Below, piece after piece: positions 29,566 to 43,182 of a stretch of DNA of 64,000 bases. Position 1 is the first letter of the stretch; every line of letters begins with the position of its first letter. The notes under the pieces are model-generated. The model worked only from the letters and a program-made list of their open reading frames with translations. It was not told the origin of the DNA and searched no databases. Source of the DNA: Geothermobacter ehrlichii (GTDB lineage Bacteria; Desulfobacterota; Desulfuromonadia; Desulfuromonadales; Geothermobacteraceae); assembly GCF_008124615.1 (NCBI RefSeq), contig NZ_VNIB01000005.1:1-64000 (forward strand), read 5' to 3'. Both the position numbers and the translations under genes were made by a program.

Positions 29566-30920
29566 GCGAATCTCTCCAGGACGAGGTTGAGGGCACGCCC
29601 CTTGCCGAGGCATTCCTGCCATTCCCGCTCCGAGTCCGAATCGGCGACAATGCCGGCGCCGGTCTGGTAGCTGAGGTGATTCCCCAGGCGCTGGAAGCCG
29701 CGGATCAGGATGTTCAGGTCGAGGCGGCCGGTGACCGAAAGGTAGCCGACGCTGCCGGTGTAGCTGCCGCGGCCGACCGGCTCGAGCTCGTCGATGATCT
29801 CCATGCAGCGCTTCTTCGGCACGCCGGTGATGGTGCCGCCGGGAAACATCGCCCGCACCAGGTCGAAGGGCCCGCGGTCGGGACGCAGGCGGCCGCGCAC
29901 GTTGGAGACGATGTGGGTGACGTGGGAGTAGCGTTCCAGCACCATCAGCTCGTCGACCTCGACGCTGCCGACGCGGCAGACCTTGCCCAGGTCGTTGCGC
30001 TCCAGGTCGACCAGCATGATGTGCTCGGCCCGCTCCTTGGGATGGCCCAGCAGTTCGCGGCCGAGCCGGTCGTCCTCCGGCGGCGTGTAGCCGCGCGGCC
30101 GGGTGCCGGCGATGGGCCGGGTTTCCGCCTGCTCGCCGTGCAGCATCACCAGACGCTCCGGCGAGGCGGAGACGAGGTCGAGCTGCGGGGTGTGCAGCAG
30201 GCAGGCGAAGGGAGAAGGGTTGATCCGGCGCAGCTCCCGGTAGAGGGGCCAGGACGGGCCTTCGATGCGGCTGTCGAAGCGGCAGGAGAGGTTGGCCTGG
30301 TAGATGTCGCCGGCGGCGATGTATTCCTTGCAGCGGGCGACCATGGTGCGAAACCGCCCGGCCGGCATCACCGGCCGCGGCGCGGTCACCTTCGGCGCGG
30401 CGACCGGCAGTGGCCGCCTCGCGGCGGCGATCACCGTTTCGGCCAGGGCCTCCAGGTCGGTGTTCGGGTCGAGGCTGGCGATGTGCAGCTGCCGGGTGTG
30501 GTGATCGTAGACCGCCGTCTGGTCGACCCAGTAGAGGAGCAGTTCGGGCACTGGCAGATCGCGCCTGGCCCGACGCGGCAGCTCTTCGATCTGTCCGGCC
30601 AGGTCGTAGGCGAACAGTCCGAAGAAACCGCCGGGAAAGACGCTGGTGGCCTCACTGATCGCCGCCTGTTCCAGCCGCCTGGCCAGGTGTCGCCAGACCG
30701 GGCCGGGCAGGGCGGTGGTCGTGCCGTTTTCGCTCAGCCGCAGGCCGTCGCCGTCGAGCCGGTAGCAGGCGGTGGTGCGCAGGGGCAGGATGCTGTAGCG
30801 GCCGATGCGGACGTCGGTCATGGCGCTTTCGCAGAAGCCGGGCGGCGCCGCGCCCAGGTGCAGCCAGGCGGCCAGTGGATCGAAACTGTCGAGGGGTCGG
30901 GTCAGGGTACGAACGGTCAT
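29559..30920 (-). CDS. pabB: aminodeoxychorismate synthase component I
   Basis: A 453-aa chorismate-utilising enzyme making aminodeoxychorismate. It has the typical C-terminal chorismate-binding domain: DIYQANLSCRF, the REELLxxxKER-like REL region (LGRELLGHPKERAEHIMLVD), and MFPGGTITGVPKKRCMEII with the conserved catalytic Lys/Glu area, then YTGSVGYL. pabA is not in this window; the glutaminase may be shared with anthranilate synthase. Start ATG 30920 lacks a clear ribosome-binding site. Confidence 0.92.
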   Translation of the reverse strand: MTVRTLTRPLDSFDPLAAWLHLGAAPPGFCESAMTDVRIGRYSILPLRTTACYRLDGDGLRLSENGTTTALPGPVWRHLARRLEQAAISEATSVFPGGFFGLFAYDLAGQIEELPRRARRDLPVPELLLYWVDQTAVYDHHTRQLHIASLDPNTDLEALAETVIAAARRPLPVAAPKVTAPRPVMPAGRFRTMVARCKEYIAAGDIYQANLSCRFDSRIEGPSWPLYRELRRINPSPFACLLHTPQLDLVSASPERLVMLHGEQAETRPIAGTRPRGYTPPEDDRLGRELLGHPKERAEHIMLVDLERNDLGKVCRVGSVEVDELMVLERYSHVTHIVSNVRGRLRPDRGPFDLVRAMFPGGTITGVPKKRCMEIIDELEPVGRGSYTGSVGYLSVTGRLDLNILIRGFQRLGNHLSYQTGAGIVADSDSEREWQECLGKGRALNLVLERFAC

Positions 30921-30936
30921 CGGAATCCGGATAACA

Positions 30937-30968
30937 GAAAAGGGGTTAACCCTTTCGGATTAACCCCT
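30937..30968 (-). terminator. intrinsic terminator after tRNA-Ala
   Basis: AGGGGTTAA and TTAACCCCT form a 9-bp stem with a 10-nt loop; on the minus strand the stem is followed by TTTCTG. It lies between tRNA-Ala and pabB. Confidence 0.75.
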
Positions 30969-30978
30969 CTGTTTGGCT

Positions 30979-31054
<76 letters not shown>

Positions 31055-31113
31055 GTGAAGCGAAGGTGTTTATAACAGAGCGGAATTGCCCTGTCAATGC
31101 TTTTTTTTATCCT

Positions 31114-32400
31114 TTACAGACAGAAGCTGACCAGGGAAAAAACGGCGGCGCCGATGAGCAGCGGATCGCACTGCGCCAGCTTGCCGGTGAGGATTTTCAG
31201 CAGCACGTAGCTGATGAATCCGAAGGCCAGGCCGGTGGCGATGCTGTAGGTCAGCGGCATCAGGATGAAGGTGAGGAAGGCGGGCGCCGCCTCCTCGAAA
31301 TCGTAGAAGTCGAGCTGGCCGATGCCGCGCATCATGAAGATGCCGACCAGGATCAGGGCCGGCGCGGTGGCGTAGGCCGGCACGGCGCCGATCACCGGGG
31401 TGAAGAGGGCGGCGAGCAGAAAGAGCACGGCGGTGACGACGCTGGTCAGGCCGGTGCGGCCGCCTTCGGACACGCCGCTGGCCGACTCGATGTAGGTGGT
31501 AGTGGTGCTGGTACCGAGCAGCGCCCCGCCGACGGTGGCGACGGCGTCGGCCTGTAGCATGCGCGACAGGTTGTGCACCTCGCCCTTCTCGTCGGTCAGG
31601 CCCGCTTCGCGGCAGACGGCGAGGAGTGTGCCGAGGCTGTCGAACAGGTCGACGAACATGAAGGAGAGGATGTTCGCCCACAGGGCCAGCTTGAAGGCAC
31701 CGGCGATGTCGAGCTTGAAGGCGATCGGCCCCGGCGAGGGGGGCAGGGTCACCAGGCCGTCGGGAAAGGGAGTCAGACCGGCGATCATGCCCGCCAGGGC
31801 GGTGACCAGGATGGCGATCAGGATCGAGCCCTTGATGCGGCGGATTTCCAGCACCAGCATCAGCAGCAGACCGGCCAGTCCGAACAGGGCTGGTTTGGTG
31901 AAGTCGCCGAGCTGCACCAGCACGGCGTCGTTCTTGACGATCAGTCCCAGGTTCTGCAGGCCGATGAAGGCGATGAACAGGCCGATGCCGACGCTGGCGG
32001 CGAGGCGCAGTGTGTTGGGGATCGCCTTGGCCAGCTTCTCCCGCAGCCCGAACCAGGTCAGCACCAGAAAGAGGGCGCCGGAGATGAAGACTACGCCCAG
32101 GGCGGTCTGCCAGGGCACCTTCTGGCCGATGACCAGCGAATAGGTGAAAAAGGCGTTCAGCCCCATGCCCGGGGCCATCATCAGCGGCGCGTTGGCCCAC
32201 AGGGCCATCAGCAGGGTGGCGATGCCGGCGACCAGGCAGGTGACGGTGGTCAGCGCTCCCTTGTCCATGCCGGTCTGGCTGAGGATGGCCGGGTTGACGA
32301 AAATGATGTAGGCCGCGGTGAGAAAGGTGGTGACGCCGGCGATGATTTCGGTGCGGACGTCGGTGTTCCGCTGCTGCAGTTCGAAAAAACGCTCCAACAT
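31114..32400 (-). CDS. purine permease, NCS2/AzgA family
   Basis: A 428-aa inner-membrane transporter with about 13 helices. Family markers are TEIIAGVTTFLTAAYIIFVNP at the N-terminus, ANAPLMMAPGMGLNAFF (the substrate-site helix), and the late ALLGTSTTTTYIESASGVSEGGRTG. These assign it to the AzgA-type adenine/guanine/hypoxanthine : H+ symporters (PbuG/PbuO). The exact base transported is unknown. Start ATG 32400. It is a single gene upstream of tRNA-Ala. Confidence 0.9.
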   Translation of the reverse strand: MLERFFELQQRNTDVRTEIIAGVTTFLTAAYIIFVNPAILSQTGMDKGALTTVTCLVAGIATLLMALWANAPLMMAPGMGLNAFFTYSLVIGQKVPWQTALGVVFISGALFLVLTWFGLREKLAKAIPNTLRLAASVGIGLFIAFIGLQNLGLIVKNDAVLVQLGDFTKPALFGLAGLLLMLVLEIRRIKGSILIAILVTALAGMIAGLTPFPDGLVTLPPSPGPIAFKLDIAGAFKLALWANILSFMFVDLFDSLGTLLAVCREAGLTDEKGEVHNLSRMLQADAVATVGGALLGTSTTTTYIESASGVSEGGRTGLTSVVTAVLFLLAALFTPVIGAVPAYATAPALILVGIFMMRGIGQLDFYDFEEAAPAFLTFILMPLTYSIATGLAFGFISYVLLKILTGKLAQCDPLLIGAAVFSLVSFCL

Positions 32401-32526
32401 GACAGGCTCCTTTGATGGCTCGGTCTTTTGGTCGGGCAGAACGGGCGATTGGCGGCGCGAATCTTAGCAGATGGGGGGAGGGGGGAGCAAGGTCTGAATT
32501 TGTGTCTGGAACGTTTGCCGACGGGG

Positions 32527-33228
32527 CTAGCGCGCCGGCGGGAGGGGGGCGTTCTGAATCCTGTTCCAGAAACGTTCGATCTGGCGGCTCAGTCCCTTGT
32601 GGCTGTTGCGGTCGATGGCCAGCAGCAGCCGCTCGGTCGCCTTGTCGATTTGACCAAGCTCGGCGTAGGCCAGGGCGATGTGAAAGTGCACGAAGGCGCT
32701 TTCCGGCGCATTTTTCAGGCGGTAGGGAATCCAGTTCAGGTTCTGCAGCGCACCGCGCGGATCCTTCTTTTCGAGCAGCAGGAAGAGAGCCCGCAGGTCG
32801 TCGTAGTGCCAGTCCCAGTTGGGAATCTGCCGGAAGAGCTCCCTGGCCTTTTGTGGGTGTTTCAGCACCCGCAGTTCGAGTCGGGCCAGGTGGTAGCGGA
32901 TTTCGTTCAGCCGCTCGCCGGTCTGCTGCAGGCCCTGACGGTAGATGCGGGCGGCGTTGGCGAAGTTGCCGAGATACTCCTCGACCTCGCCGCGGCGCAG
33001 GATCAGATCGGCGTTGGCGGGCAGGTACACAGCCGCCTGCGCCAGCCTGTCGGCCGCCTGTCGGTAGTTGCGGGTGGCGTAGAGCTGCTCCGCCTCGCGG
33101 AAGAGCCGCCGGCCGAGTTCGGGGTCCGGCGTGACGGCGACACCGGCGACACCGGCGCAGCCGGTCAGCAGAAGCAGGCCGAGCAGGGCGAAAAGAACGG
33201 TGCGTCCGGTTCCTGCAGCGCGCCGCAT
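32527..33228 (-). CDS. TPR-like lipoprotein
   Basis: A 233-aa lipoprotein: signal peptide with lipobox LLTGC, then three to four helical TPR-like repeats (RLFREAEQLYATRNYRQAADRL, LILRRGEVEEYLGNFANAAR, ALAYAELGQIDKATERLLLA). Function is not evident; such proteins often scaffold envelope complexes. ATG 33228 has AGAGG at proper distance. An alternative ATG at 33246 shares a base with the purC stop and would place a charged residue cluster before the signal, so I prefer 33228. It follows purC directly, probably as an operon. Confidence 0.7.
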   Translation of the reverse strand: MRRAAGTGRTVLFALLGLLLLTGCAGVAGVAVTPDPELGRRLFREAEQLYATRNYRQAADRLAQAAVYLPANADLILRRGEVEEYLGNFANAARIYRQGLQQTGERLNEIRYHLARLELRVLKHPQKARELFRQIPNWDWHYDDLRALFLLLEKKDPRGALQNLNWIPYRLKNAPESAFVHFHIALAYAELGQIDKATERLLLAIDRNSHKGLSRQIERFWNRIQNAPLPPAR

Positions 33229-33245
33229 GTCGCCGCCTCTGGCCA

Positions 33246-37320
<4,075 letters not shown>

Positions 37321-37414
37321 TATCGCCGTCCCCGGTCCGGTTTGCCGGCGCGTCACCGCACCGCTCCGGCAAGCCGGGGGAGACGATTCCTCCTGTCGTC
37401 ACGGGCCGGAGTCT

Positions 37415-38233
37415 ATGCTCGATTTCTTTCGCAAGTACCGGATACACCTGCTGGCCGGCAGTCTCCTTCTGGCTTCGCTCCTCTTCTATTCCTACCAGTT
37501 GCGGCATCGACAGAACCTTAGCCTCTTTCATCGCGGCCTGTTGCAACTGACGGCGCCGTTTCAGCGGATGATCGATGTTTCGGTGGAAACGGTCGCCGAA
37601 ACCTGGAACCGGTACCTCTGGCTGGTCGACACCGCCGAACAGAACGAGCGGTTGAGGCGGGAAAACCGCCGCCTGCGCTCGGCTTTGGCCGATCTCGCCG
37701 AGGTGCGGCTGGCCAACGAACGGTTGCGACGGCTGCTCGATTTGAGGCAGGAGGTGACGCGGCCGGTGCTGCCGGCGCAGGTGATCGGCGAGGATGCCTC
37801 GAGCTGGTTCCGGACCGTGGTGATCGACAAGGGGGCCAGCGACGGGGTACGCGAAGGGCTGCCGGTGGTGGTGCCCGAGGGGATCGTCGGTCGCACCTTC
37901 CAGGTCGCGCCGCACGCTTCGCGGGTGCTGCTGGTCACCGACGCCTCCTCGGCGGTCGCCGTGCTGGTGCAGCCGACCCGCAGCCGGGCCATCTGTCGCG
38001 GCCGCGCCCAGCGGCTGGTTCTCGATTTCGCCCTGCGCAACGACCAGATCAGCGTCGGCGATCCGGTCGTCACCTCGGGCATGGGCGGCATCTTCCCCAA
38101 GGGGCTGATGGTCGGCATGGTTTCCGAAATCAGCCGCGGCGATTACGGCCTGTTCCAGGGAGTGGCGGTCGAACCGAGCGTCGATTTCTCCCGCCTGGAA
38201 GAAGTTCTCGTTCTGCTGGAGCCGCCGAAATGA
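37415..38233 (+). CDS. mreC: rod shape-determining protein MreC
   Basis: A 272-aa bitopic membrane protein. A basic N-terminus and helix (IHLLAGSLLLASLLFYSY) precede a coiled coil (about 70-115, NERLRRENRRLRSAL) and a periplasmic beta domain (about 120-270) with IGEDASSWFRTVVIDKGASDGV and VVTSGMGGIFPKGLMVG, the MreC core. Stop overlaps the mreD ATG (ATGA). It links MreB to PBP2/RodA. Confidence 0.93.
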   Translation: MLDFFRKYRIHLLAGSLLLASLLFYSYQLRHRQNLSLFHRGLLQLTAPFQRMIDVSVETVAETWNRYLWLVDTAEQNERLRRENRRLRSALADLAEVRLANERLRRLLDLRQEVTRPVLPAQVIGEDASSWFRTVVIDKGASDGVREGLPVVVPEGIVGRTFQVAPHASRVLLVTDASSAVAVLVQPTRSRAICRGRAQRLVLDFALRNDQISVGDPVVTSGMGGIFPKGLMVGMVSEISRGDYGLFQGVAVEPSVDFSRLEEVLVLLEPPK

Positions 38234-38763
38234 CGCGCGTGGCCGGTCTGCTGCTGCTGGCGGGGGTTTTCGCCCTGGTCGAGACTGCGCTCTGGCCGGG
38301 AGTGACCGGCTGGCAGGTCAAACCCGACCTGCTGCTGGTGCTGACGGTCTATGTCGGCCTGACAGAAAATGCCGTGACCGGCGGACTGCTGGTGCTCTTC
38401 ATTGGCAGCTGCCTCGACGCCCTGGCGGGGGCGCAGCTCGGCCTGAACGCCGCCATCCTGCTGTCGGTCTACTACCTGGTGCTGCTGATATCCCGTCACT
38501 TCAACGCCGAAAACGAGCTGCTGCTCTACTTTCTCGTCGCCTGCGGAACCCTGGTACAGGGGGGGCTGCTGGTCTTTCTCGGTCCCTTCGCCGATGTCGC
38601 CGGACTCTGGCTCGAAGTCCTTCCCACTTTCGTTCCGCAACTGGTGCTGAACCTGCTGGCAACCTGGGGGATGTTGCGTCTGGTACCCCGGCTGCGGCTG
38701 CGGCTGGCTCCGGGGCGCGGCCTGCCCGGACTGAAACGGCTGGAGAAGAGATATGGGCCTTAA
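38230..38763 (+). CDS. mreD: rod shape-determining protein MreD
   Basis: A 177-aa polytopic membrane protein with about five helices (for example VAGLLLLAGVFALVETAL and AAILLSVYYLVLLI). It overlaps mreC (ATGA) and mrdA by 11 bp. Low sequence conservation is usual for MreD; context makes the call. Confidence 0.88.
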   Translation: MTRVAGLLLLAGVFALVETALWPGVTGWQVKPDLLLVLTVYVGLTENAVTGGLLVLFIGSCLDALAGAQLGLNAAILLSVYYLVLLISRHFNAENELLLYFLVACGTLVQGGLLVFLGPFADVAGLWLEVLPTFVPQLVLNLLATWGMLRLVPRLRLRLAPGRGLPGLKRLEKRYGP

Positions 38764-40624
38764 CACCGGCTGGGACGCCGACCCGGTACATCCCAGGCGG
38801 CTGCTCTACCTGGCGGTGGCGGCGCTCCTGGTCTTTTCTCTGCTGCTGGCCCGGCTCTGGTATCTGCAGGTCATCAGCGGCGACCGTTACCGGCAGCTTT
38901 CGGAGAAGAACCGCATCCGCTACCTGTCGATTCCGGCCTCGCGCGGGCCGGTGCTCGACCGCTACGGACGGATGCTGATCGACAATCGTCCCGCTTTCGC
39001 CATTTCGGTTCTGCGGCAGGATGTGACCGATTCGCAACAACTGCTGGAGAATCTGTCCGGCTATCTGCATCTGCCGGTCGAGGAGCTGCTTCGCCGTTGG
39101 CGCGAGGGGTTGCGGTTGCCTCCCTACCGTCCGGTCCGCCTGGCTGACGACGTGTCGCGCGACATCATGGAGCAGATCCAGGAACATTCGGGTGAAATGC
39201 CCGGGGTGCTGGTCGAGGTTCATCCGGTGCGCGCCTATCCGGAAGGCGACCTGGCCGCCCACCTGTTCGGTTACGTCGGCGAGGTGACCGAAAAAGAACT
39301 GGACTCTCTGGCGGACAGGGGATATCGCCCCGGCGATTTCGTCGGCAAGCGGGGGCTGGAAAAGGAGCTCGAACCCTACCTGCGCGGCATCGACGGCGAG
39401 CGGCTGCTGGAAGTTGACGTCCGCGGCAAGCGGATGCGCATTCTGCAGACCAGGGAGCCGCAACCCGGGCATCGGGTCTTTCTGACCATCGACCGGGATC
39501 TGCAGCGTGCGGCGGAGAAGGCCTTCGGCGAGGAATCGGGGGCGGCGGTGGCCATCGATGTCAGAACGGGAGAGGTGCTCGCCTTCGTCAACCGGCCTGC
39601 CTTCGACCCTGCCCAGTTCGCGCGCGGCATTTCGGTCGAGGAATGGAAGCGGCTGGTCGATGATCCGCGGCGGCCTCTGCAGAACAAGGCGATCAGCGGC
39701 CTCTATCCCCCCGGTTCGACCTTCAAGATTGTCACCGCGCTGGCTGCCCTGCAGGCCGGCATCGCCACGCCGGGGACCACCATCGACTGCGAGGGGGAGA
39801 TCGAGCTCGGCGACCGGGTCTTCCGCTGCTGGAAAAAGAAGGGGCATGGACCGACCGACCTGAAAAAGGCGTTGCGTGAATCGTGCGATGTCTGGTTCTA
39901 CAGGGTGGCCCTCGAGCTGGGGATCGACCGGCTGTCGAAAATGGCTTTCGATCTCGGACTCGGCGCGCCGACCGGCATCGGACTGAGCGGCGAGAAGCGC
40001 GGACTGATTCCGACGCGTGAGTGGAAACGGAAGCGGTTCGGTCAGCGCTGGTACGACGGCGAGACGGTCATCGCCGCCATCGGACAGGGCTATGTGCTGG
40101 CCACGCCGGTGCAGCTGGCGGTGATGACGGCGGCCATCGCCAACGGCGGCAAGGTGTTGCGGCCGGAACTGGTCTACCGGATCGAAACCATGGACGGCGA
40201 GGCGGTCTTCAGGCGCGAAACCGACGTTGTCAGGCAGGTTGACCTTGGCGCGCGGGCGCTGCAGGCGGTGCGCCGGGGACTGGTCGCGGTGGTCAACGAG
40301 CCGCACGGCACCGGCTGGGCCACCCGGCTGCGGCAGATCGAGGTCGCCGGCAAGACCGGAACCTCGCAGGTCGTCCGACGCAAGTCGAACGAGGAGGAAG
40401 AGCGGGAGAAAGATCGCGACCGGACCCCCTGGCGTTTCCGGGATCATGCCCTCTTCGTCGGCTACGCGCCGGCGGACGAGCCGCGGATCGCCGTGGCGGT
40501 GGTGGTCGAGCACGGACGCCACGGATCGACCGCTGCCGCTCCCATCGCCCGGGCGATCTTTCGCAGCTATTTCCATCTCGCCGACGGCGAGGAGATGGAA
40601 AATCCCGGCTATCTCGGAGACTGA
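38753..40624 (+). CDS. mrdA: penicillin-binding protein 2 (peptidoglycan transpeptidase)
   Basis: A 623-aa class B PBP that crosslinks lateral wall glycan. One N-terminal helix (LYLAVAALLVFSLLLARLWY) precedes the pedestal domain and the transpeptidase domain. Active-site motifs are LYPPGSTFK (nucleophilic Ser), SCDVWFYRVA (SxN-type position), and AGKTGTSQV (KTG). Preceding rodA, its glycosyltransferase partner. ATG 38753 overlaps mreD. Confidence 0.95.
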   Translation: MGLNTGWDADPVHPRRLLYLAVAALLVFSLLLARLWYLQVISGDRYRQLSEKNRIRYLSIPASRGPVLDRYGRMLIDNRPAFAISVLRQDVTDSQQLLENLSGYLHLPVEELLRRWREGLRLPPYRPVRLADDVSRDIMEQIQEHSGEMPGVLVEVHPVRAYPEGDLAAHLFGYVGEVTEKELDSLADRGYRPGDFVGKRGLEKELEPYLRGIDGERLLEVDVRGKRMRILQTREPQPGHRVFLTIDRDLQRAAEKAFGEESGAAVAIDVRTGEVLAFVNRPAFDPAQFARGISVEEWKRLVDDPRRPLQNKAISGLYPPGSTFKIVTALAALQAGIATPGTTIDCEGEIELGDRVFRCWKKKGHGPTDLKKALRESCDVWFYRVALELGIDRLSKMAFDLGLGAPTGIGLSGEKRGLIPTREWKRKRFGQRWYDGETVIAAIGQGYVLATPVQLAVMTAAIANGGKVLRPELVYRIETMDGEAVFRRETDVVRQVDLGARALQAVRRGLVAVVNEPHGTGWATRLRQIEVAGKTGTSQVVRRKSNEEEEREKDRDRTPWRFRDHALFVGYAPADEPRIAVAVVVEHGRHGSTAAAPIARAIFRSYFHLADGEEMENPGYLGD

Positions 40625-40626
40625 GC

Positions 40627-41724
40627 ATGTTCGATCGGCGATTGCTGACCCATTTCGACTGGCTGCTGCTGATTCTGGTGCTGCTGATCGCCGCCATCGG
40701 CATCGGCAACCTCTACAGCGCCACCAGCGCCTGGGAAGCGCGGGTCGGCGGCGTCTACCTGCGACAGATCGCCTGGCTCGGGTTCGGGGTGACGCTGGCG
40801 CTGGCGCTCTGCCTGTTCGATTACCGGCGGCTGATCCACCTGAGCTTTTTCTTCTATGCCGCCAACATCCTGCTGCTGGTCGCCGTCTTCGTGATCGGCA
40901 AGACGATCATGGGGGCCACTCGCTGGATCGATCTCGGCTTTTTCAACCTGCAGCCCAGCGAGGTGATGAAGCTGGTCATCATCATGGCCCTGGCCCGCTA
41001 TTTCAGCGAGAACGCCCCCTATGGCGGTTTCAGCCTGAAGGAGCTGGGAGGTCCCTTTCTGCTGCTCGGCATTCCGGTGCTGCTGGTCGCCAGGCAGCCC
41101 GATCTCGGCACCGCCCTGCTGATCCTCTTTATCGGCCTGAGCATGGCCCTGGTCGCCGGCATCCGGCGGCAGACCCTGCTCTTTCTGACCCTGAGCGGCA
41201 TGCTCGGATGCTGGGGCGGCTGGTATCTGCTGCACGACTACCAGCGCCAGCGCATCATGACCTTTCTCGACCCCGAACACGACCCCCTTGGCGCCGGCTA
41301 TCACATCATCCAGTCGAAAATCGCCGTCGGCAGCGGTGAATTCTTCGGCAAGGGATTCATGCAGGGAACCCAGTCGCGGCTCTCCTTTCTGCCCGAGCGG
41401 CACACCGATTTCGCCTTTTCGGTCTTCGCCGAGGAATGGGGTTTTACCGGCTGCCTGCTGCTCATCGGCCTCTATCTGCTGCTGGTGCTCTGGGGGCTTT
41501 ACATCGCCCGGCGGGCCGCCGACCGCTTCGGCAGCTATCTCGCCGTCGGCGTCACCGCCATGCTCTTCTGGCACATCGTGGTCAATCTCGGTATGGTTAT
41601 CGGCCTGCTGCCGGTGGTCGGCGTGCCGCTGCCGCTCTTTTCGTATGGCGGCACCAGCATGGTGACGACGATGGTGGGGGTGGGGATGCTGCTCAACGTC
41701 AGCATGCGACGCTTTGTCTTCTAG
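40627..41724 (+). CDS. rodA: peptidoglycan glycosyltransferase RodA (SEDS family)
   Basis: A 365-aa membrane polymerase with about ten helices. SEDS markers: LGFFNLQPSEVMKLVIIMALAR, ARQPDLGTALLILFIGL, and the C-terminal LFSYGGTSMVTTMVGVGMLL. VFAEEWGFTGCLLLI includes the conserved Glu region. It completes the rod operon, 2 nt after mrdA. Confidence 0.95.
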   Translation: MFDRRLLTHFDWLLLILVLLIAAIGIGNLYSATSAWEARVGGVYLRQIAWLGFGVTLALALCLFDYRRLIHLSFFFYAANILLLVAVFVIGKTIMGATRWIDLGFFNLQPSEVMKLVIIMALARYFSENAPYGGFSLKELGGPFLLLGIPVLLVARQPDLGTALLILFIGLSMALVAGIRRQTLLFLTLSGMLGCWGGWYLLHDYQRQRIMTFLDPEHDPLGAGYHIIQSKIAVGSGEFFGKGFMQGTQSRLSFLPERHTDFAFSVFAEEWGFTGCLLLIGLYLLLVLWGLYIARRAADRFGSYLAVGVTAMLFWHIVVNLGMVIGLLPVVGVPLPLFSYGGTSMVTTMVGVGMLLNVSMRRFVF

Positions 41725-41843
41725 GGCGGCCGATAAGGGCGCATCTGCCGCGTTACGCTCAGTCTTAAATCCTCGACGTAGCAACCGCTACGCCTGCTCA
41801 TCCTTCACAAGCCTTGCATATCTGCGTCCTTCTCGACTGCCCT
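41723..41843. repeat. 121-bp element with imperfect terminal inverted repeats
   Basis: The left tip AGGGCGGCCGATAAGGGCGC and the right tip (reverse complement AGGGCAGTCGAGAAGGACGC) are inverted with about 16 of 20 matches. The centre has a perfect palindrome GTAGC-AACC-GCTAC. The interior order (GCGTT, CAG, TTAAA, CTC, palindrome) parallels the element at 19281-19419. It begins exactly at the rodA stop codon, whose TAG lies in the left tip. No protein is encoded. Confidence 0.6.
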
Positions 41844-42132
41844 GGAACGGTTTTGCCGGAAAGATTGAAAGACCGGGTTTCCCCTTCGCGTGGAAGCCAC
41901 TGAATGGAGGCGGACTGTTCCGGGAAAAAGGCCATGAATGCCCGAGGCGACAGCTGAGTTTTCAAGGCCGCCGAAACAGTCTGCCGGAGTGAAGGCACCC
42001 GCATTTCCCTTGCCTCTTCGTCTCGCTCCGGCTGCGGCATAGGGGGCTTTCGTTTCGCGATTCGTGATTCTCGATTCTTGTTTCCTGAGTCCTGTTATAC
42101 TGAGAACAGAAAACGAACAGGGGAGGTGGGTC
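41844..42132. other. intergenic region with a large hairpin and GATTC-type repeats
   Basis: GGCGGACTGTT (41909-41919) and AACAGTCTGCC (41975-41985) form an 11-bp stem with one G-U pair around a 55-nt loop that is itself partly structured. At about 42056-42083 GATTC recurs at 7-bp spacing (three times), a degenerate heptamer repeat. No gene is recognised. TATACT at about 42100 could be the -10 of the amrS promoter, without a good -35. Confidence 0.45.
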
Positions 42133-43182
42133 ATGCACGAAGCGCGGTTCTGGGAACAGGGCGAAAACGGCGATGTCCGTTGTCGGCTCTGCCGGTTTCA
42201 CTGCCGCATTGCGCCGGGGCGGGTCGGACTGTGTGGCGTGCGGGAAAACCACGACGGCACCCTCTACACCCGTGTTTACGGCCGCAGCATTACCGAGGCG
42301 GTCGATCCGATCGAGAAAAAACCCCTCTATCATGTCGAACCCGGCTCCCTGAGTTTTTCCATCGCCACCGTCGGCTGCAATTTCCGCTGCCTGCACTGCC
42401 AGAATTACCAGATTTCGCAATGGCCGAGTGAGCGGGGGCAGGTCGCCGGTGAAAGGCTGACTCCCGCCGAGGTGGTGCGGCGCGCCAGGGCCGCCGGCTG
42501 CCGCAGCATCGCCTACACCTACACCGAACCGACCATTTATTACGAGTATGCTTTCGACACGGCCGTTCTCGCCCGCCGGGCCGGCCTGCGCAACATCTTC
42601 GTCAGCAACGGCTATATCGAAACCGCGCCGCTGGAGGCGATCGCCCCCTGGCTGGATGCCGCCAACATCGACCTGAAGGGCTTTCGCGACGATGTCTACC
42701 GGAAACTGACCGGGGCCTCCCTTGACGGTGTGCTGGCGACCATGCGCGACTACCGGCGGCTCGGCATCTGGCTCGAAGTGACCACTCTGATCATTCCGGG
42801 GATCAACGACGATGACGGGCAACTGAAGGGCATCGCCGGCTTCATCGCCGATGAACTCGGCCCCGAGGTTCCCTGGCATGTCACCGCCTTCTATCCGACC
42901 TACCGGCTGCTCGACGCGCCCCCGACGTCACCCGAGATTCTGTGCCGTGCCCGCCAGTTCGGCCTGGATGCCGGTCTGCGGCATGTCTATACCGGCAACG
43001 TGCATGATCCCGAAGGAGGGCATACCTACTGTGCCGGTTGCGGCCGGAAGGTTATCAAGCGGCGTGGTTTCCAGGTGGTTTCGCTGCGGCTCGACAACGG
43101 CTGCTGTCGGCAGTGCGGAAACCGCCTGGCCGGGCTTTTCAATATCGGACCGGGAGGAGAAAAGGGCACGTCATGCGCCTGA
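42133..43182 (+). CDS. amrS: AmmeMemoRadiSam-type radical SAM enzyme
   Basis: A 349-aa radical SAM protein. The [4Fe-4S] motif is VGCNFRCLHCQNYQIS (CxxxCxxC). An N-terminal cysteine-rich part (CRLCRFHCRIAPGRVGLCGVR) and a C-terminal CAGC...CRQCG set may bind a second metal site. YTYTEPTIYYEY is a family signature. Its usual partners AmmeB (AMMECR1) and MEMO are not adjacent here. Substrate unknown. ATG 42133 has GGGAGG 7 nt upstream. It overlaps the DUF3179 gene by 10 bp. Confidence 0.88.
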   Translation: MHEARFWEQGENGDVRCRLCRFHCRIAPGRVGLCGVRENHDGTLYTRVYGRSITEAVDPIEKKPLYHVEPGSLSFSIATVGCNFRCLHCQNYQISQWPSERGQVAGERLTPAEVVRRARAAGCRSIAYTYTEPTIYYEYAFDTAVLARRAGLRNIFVSNGYIETAPLEAIAPWLDAANIDLKGFRDDVYRKLTGASLDGVLATMRDYRRLGIWLEVTTLIIPGINDDDGQLKGIAGFIADELGPEVPWHVTAFYPTYRLLDAPPTSPEILCRARQFGLDAGLRHVYTGNVHDPEGGHTYCAGCGRKVIKRRGFQVVSLRLDNGCCRQCGNRLAGLFNIGPGGEKGTSCA

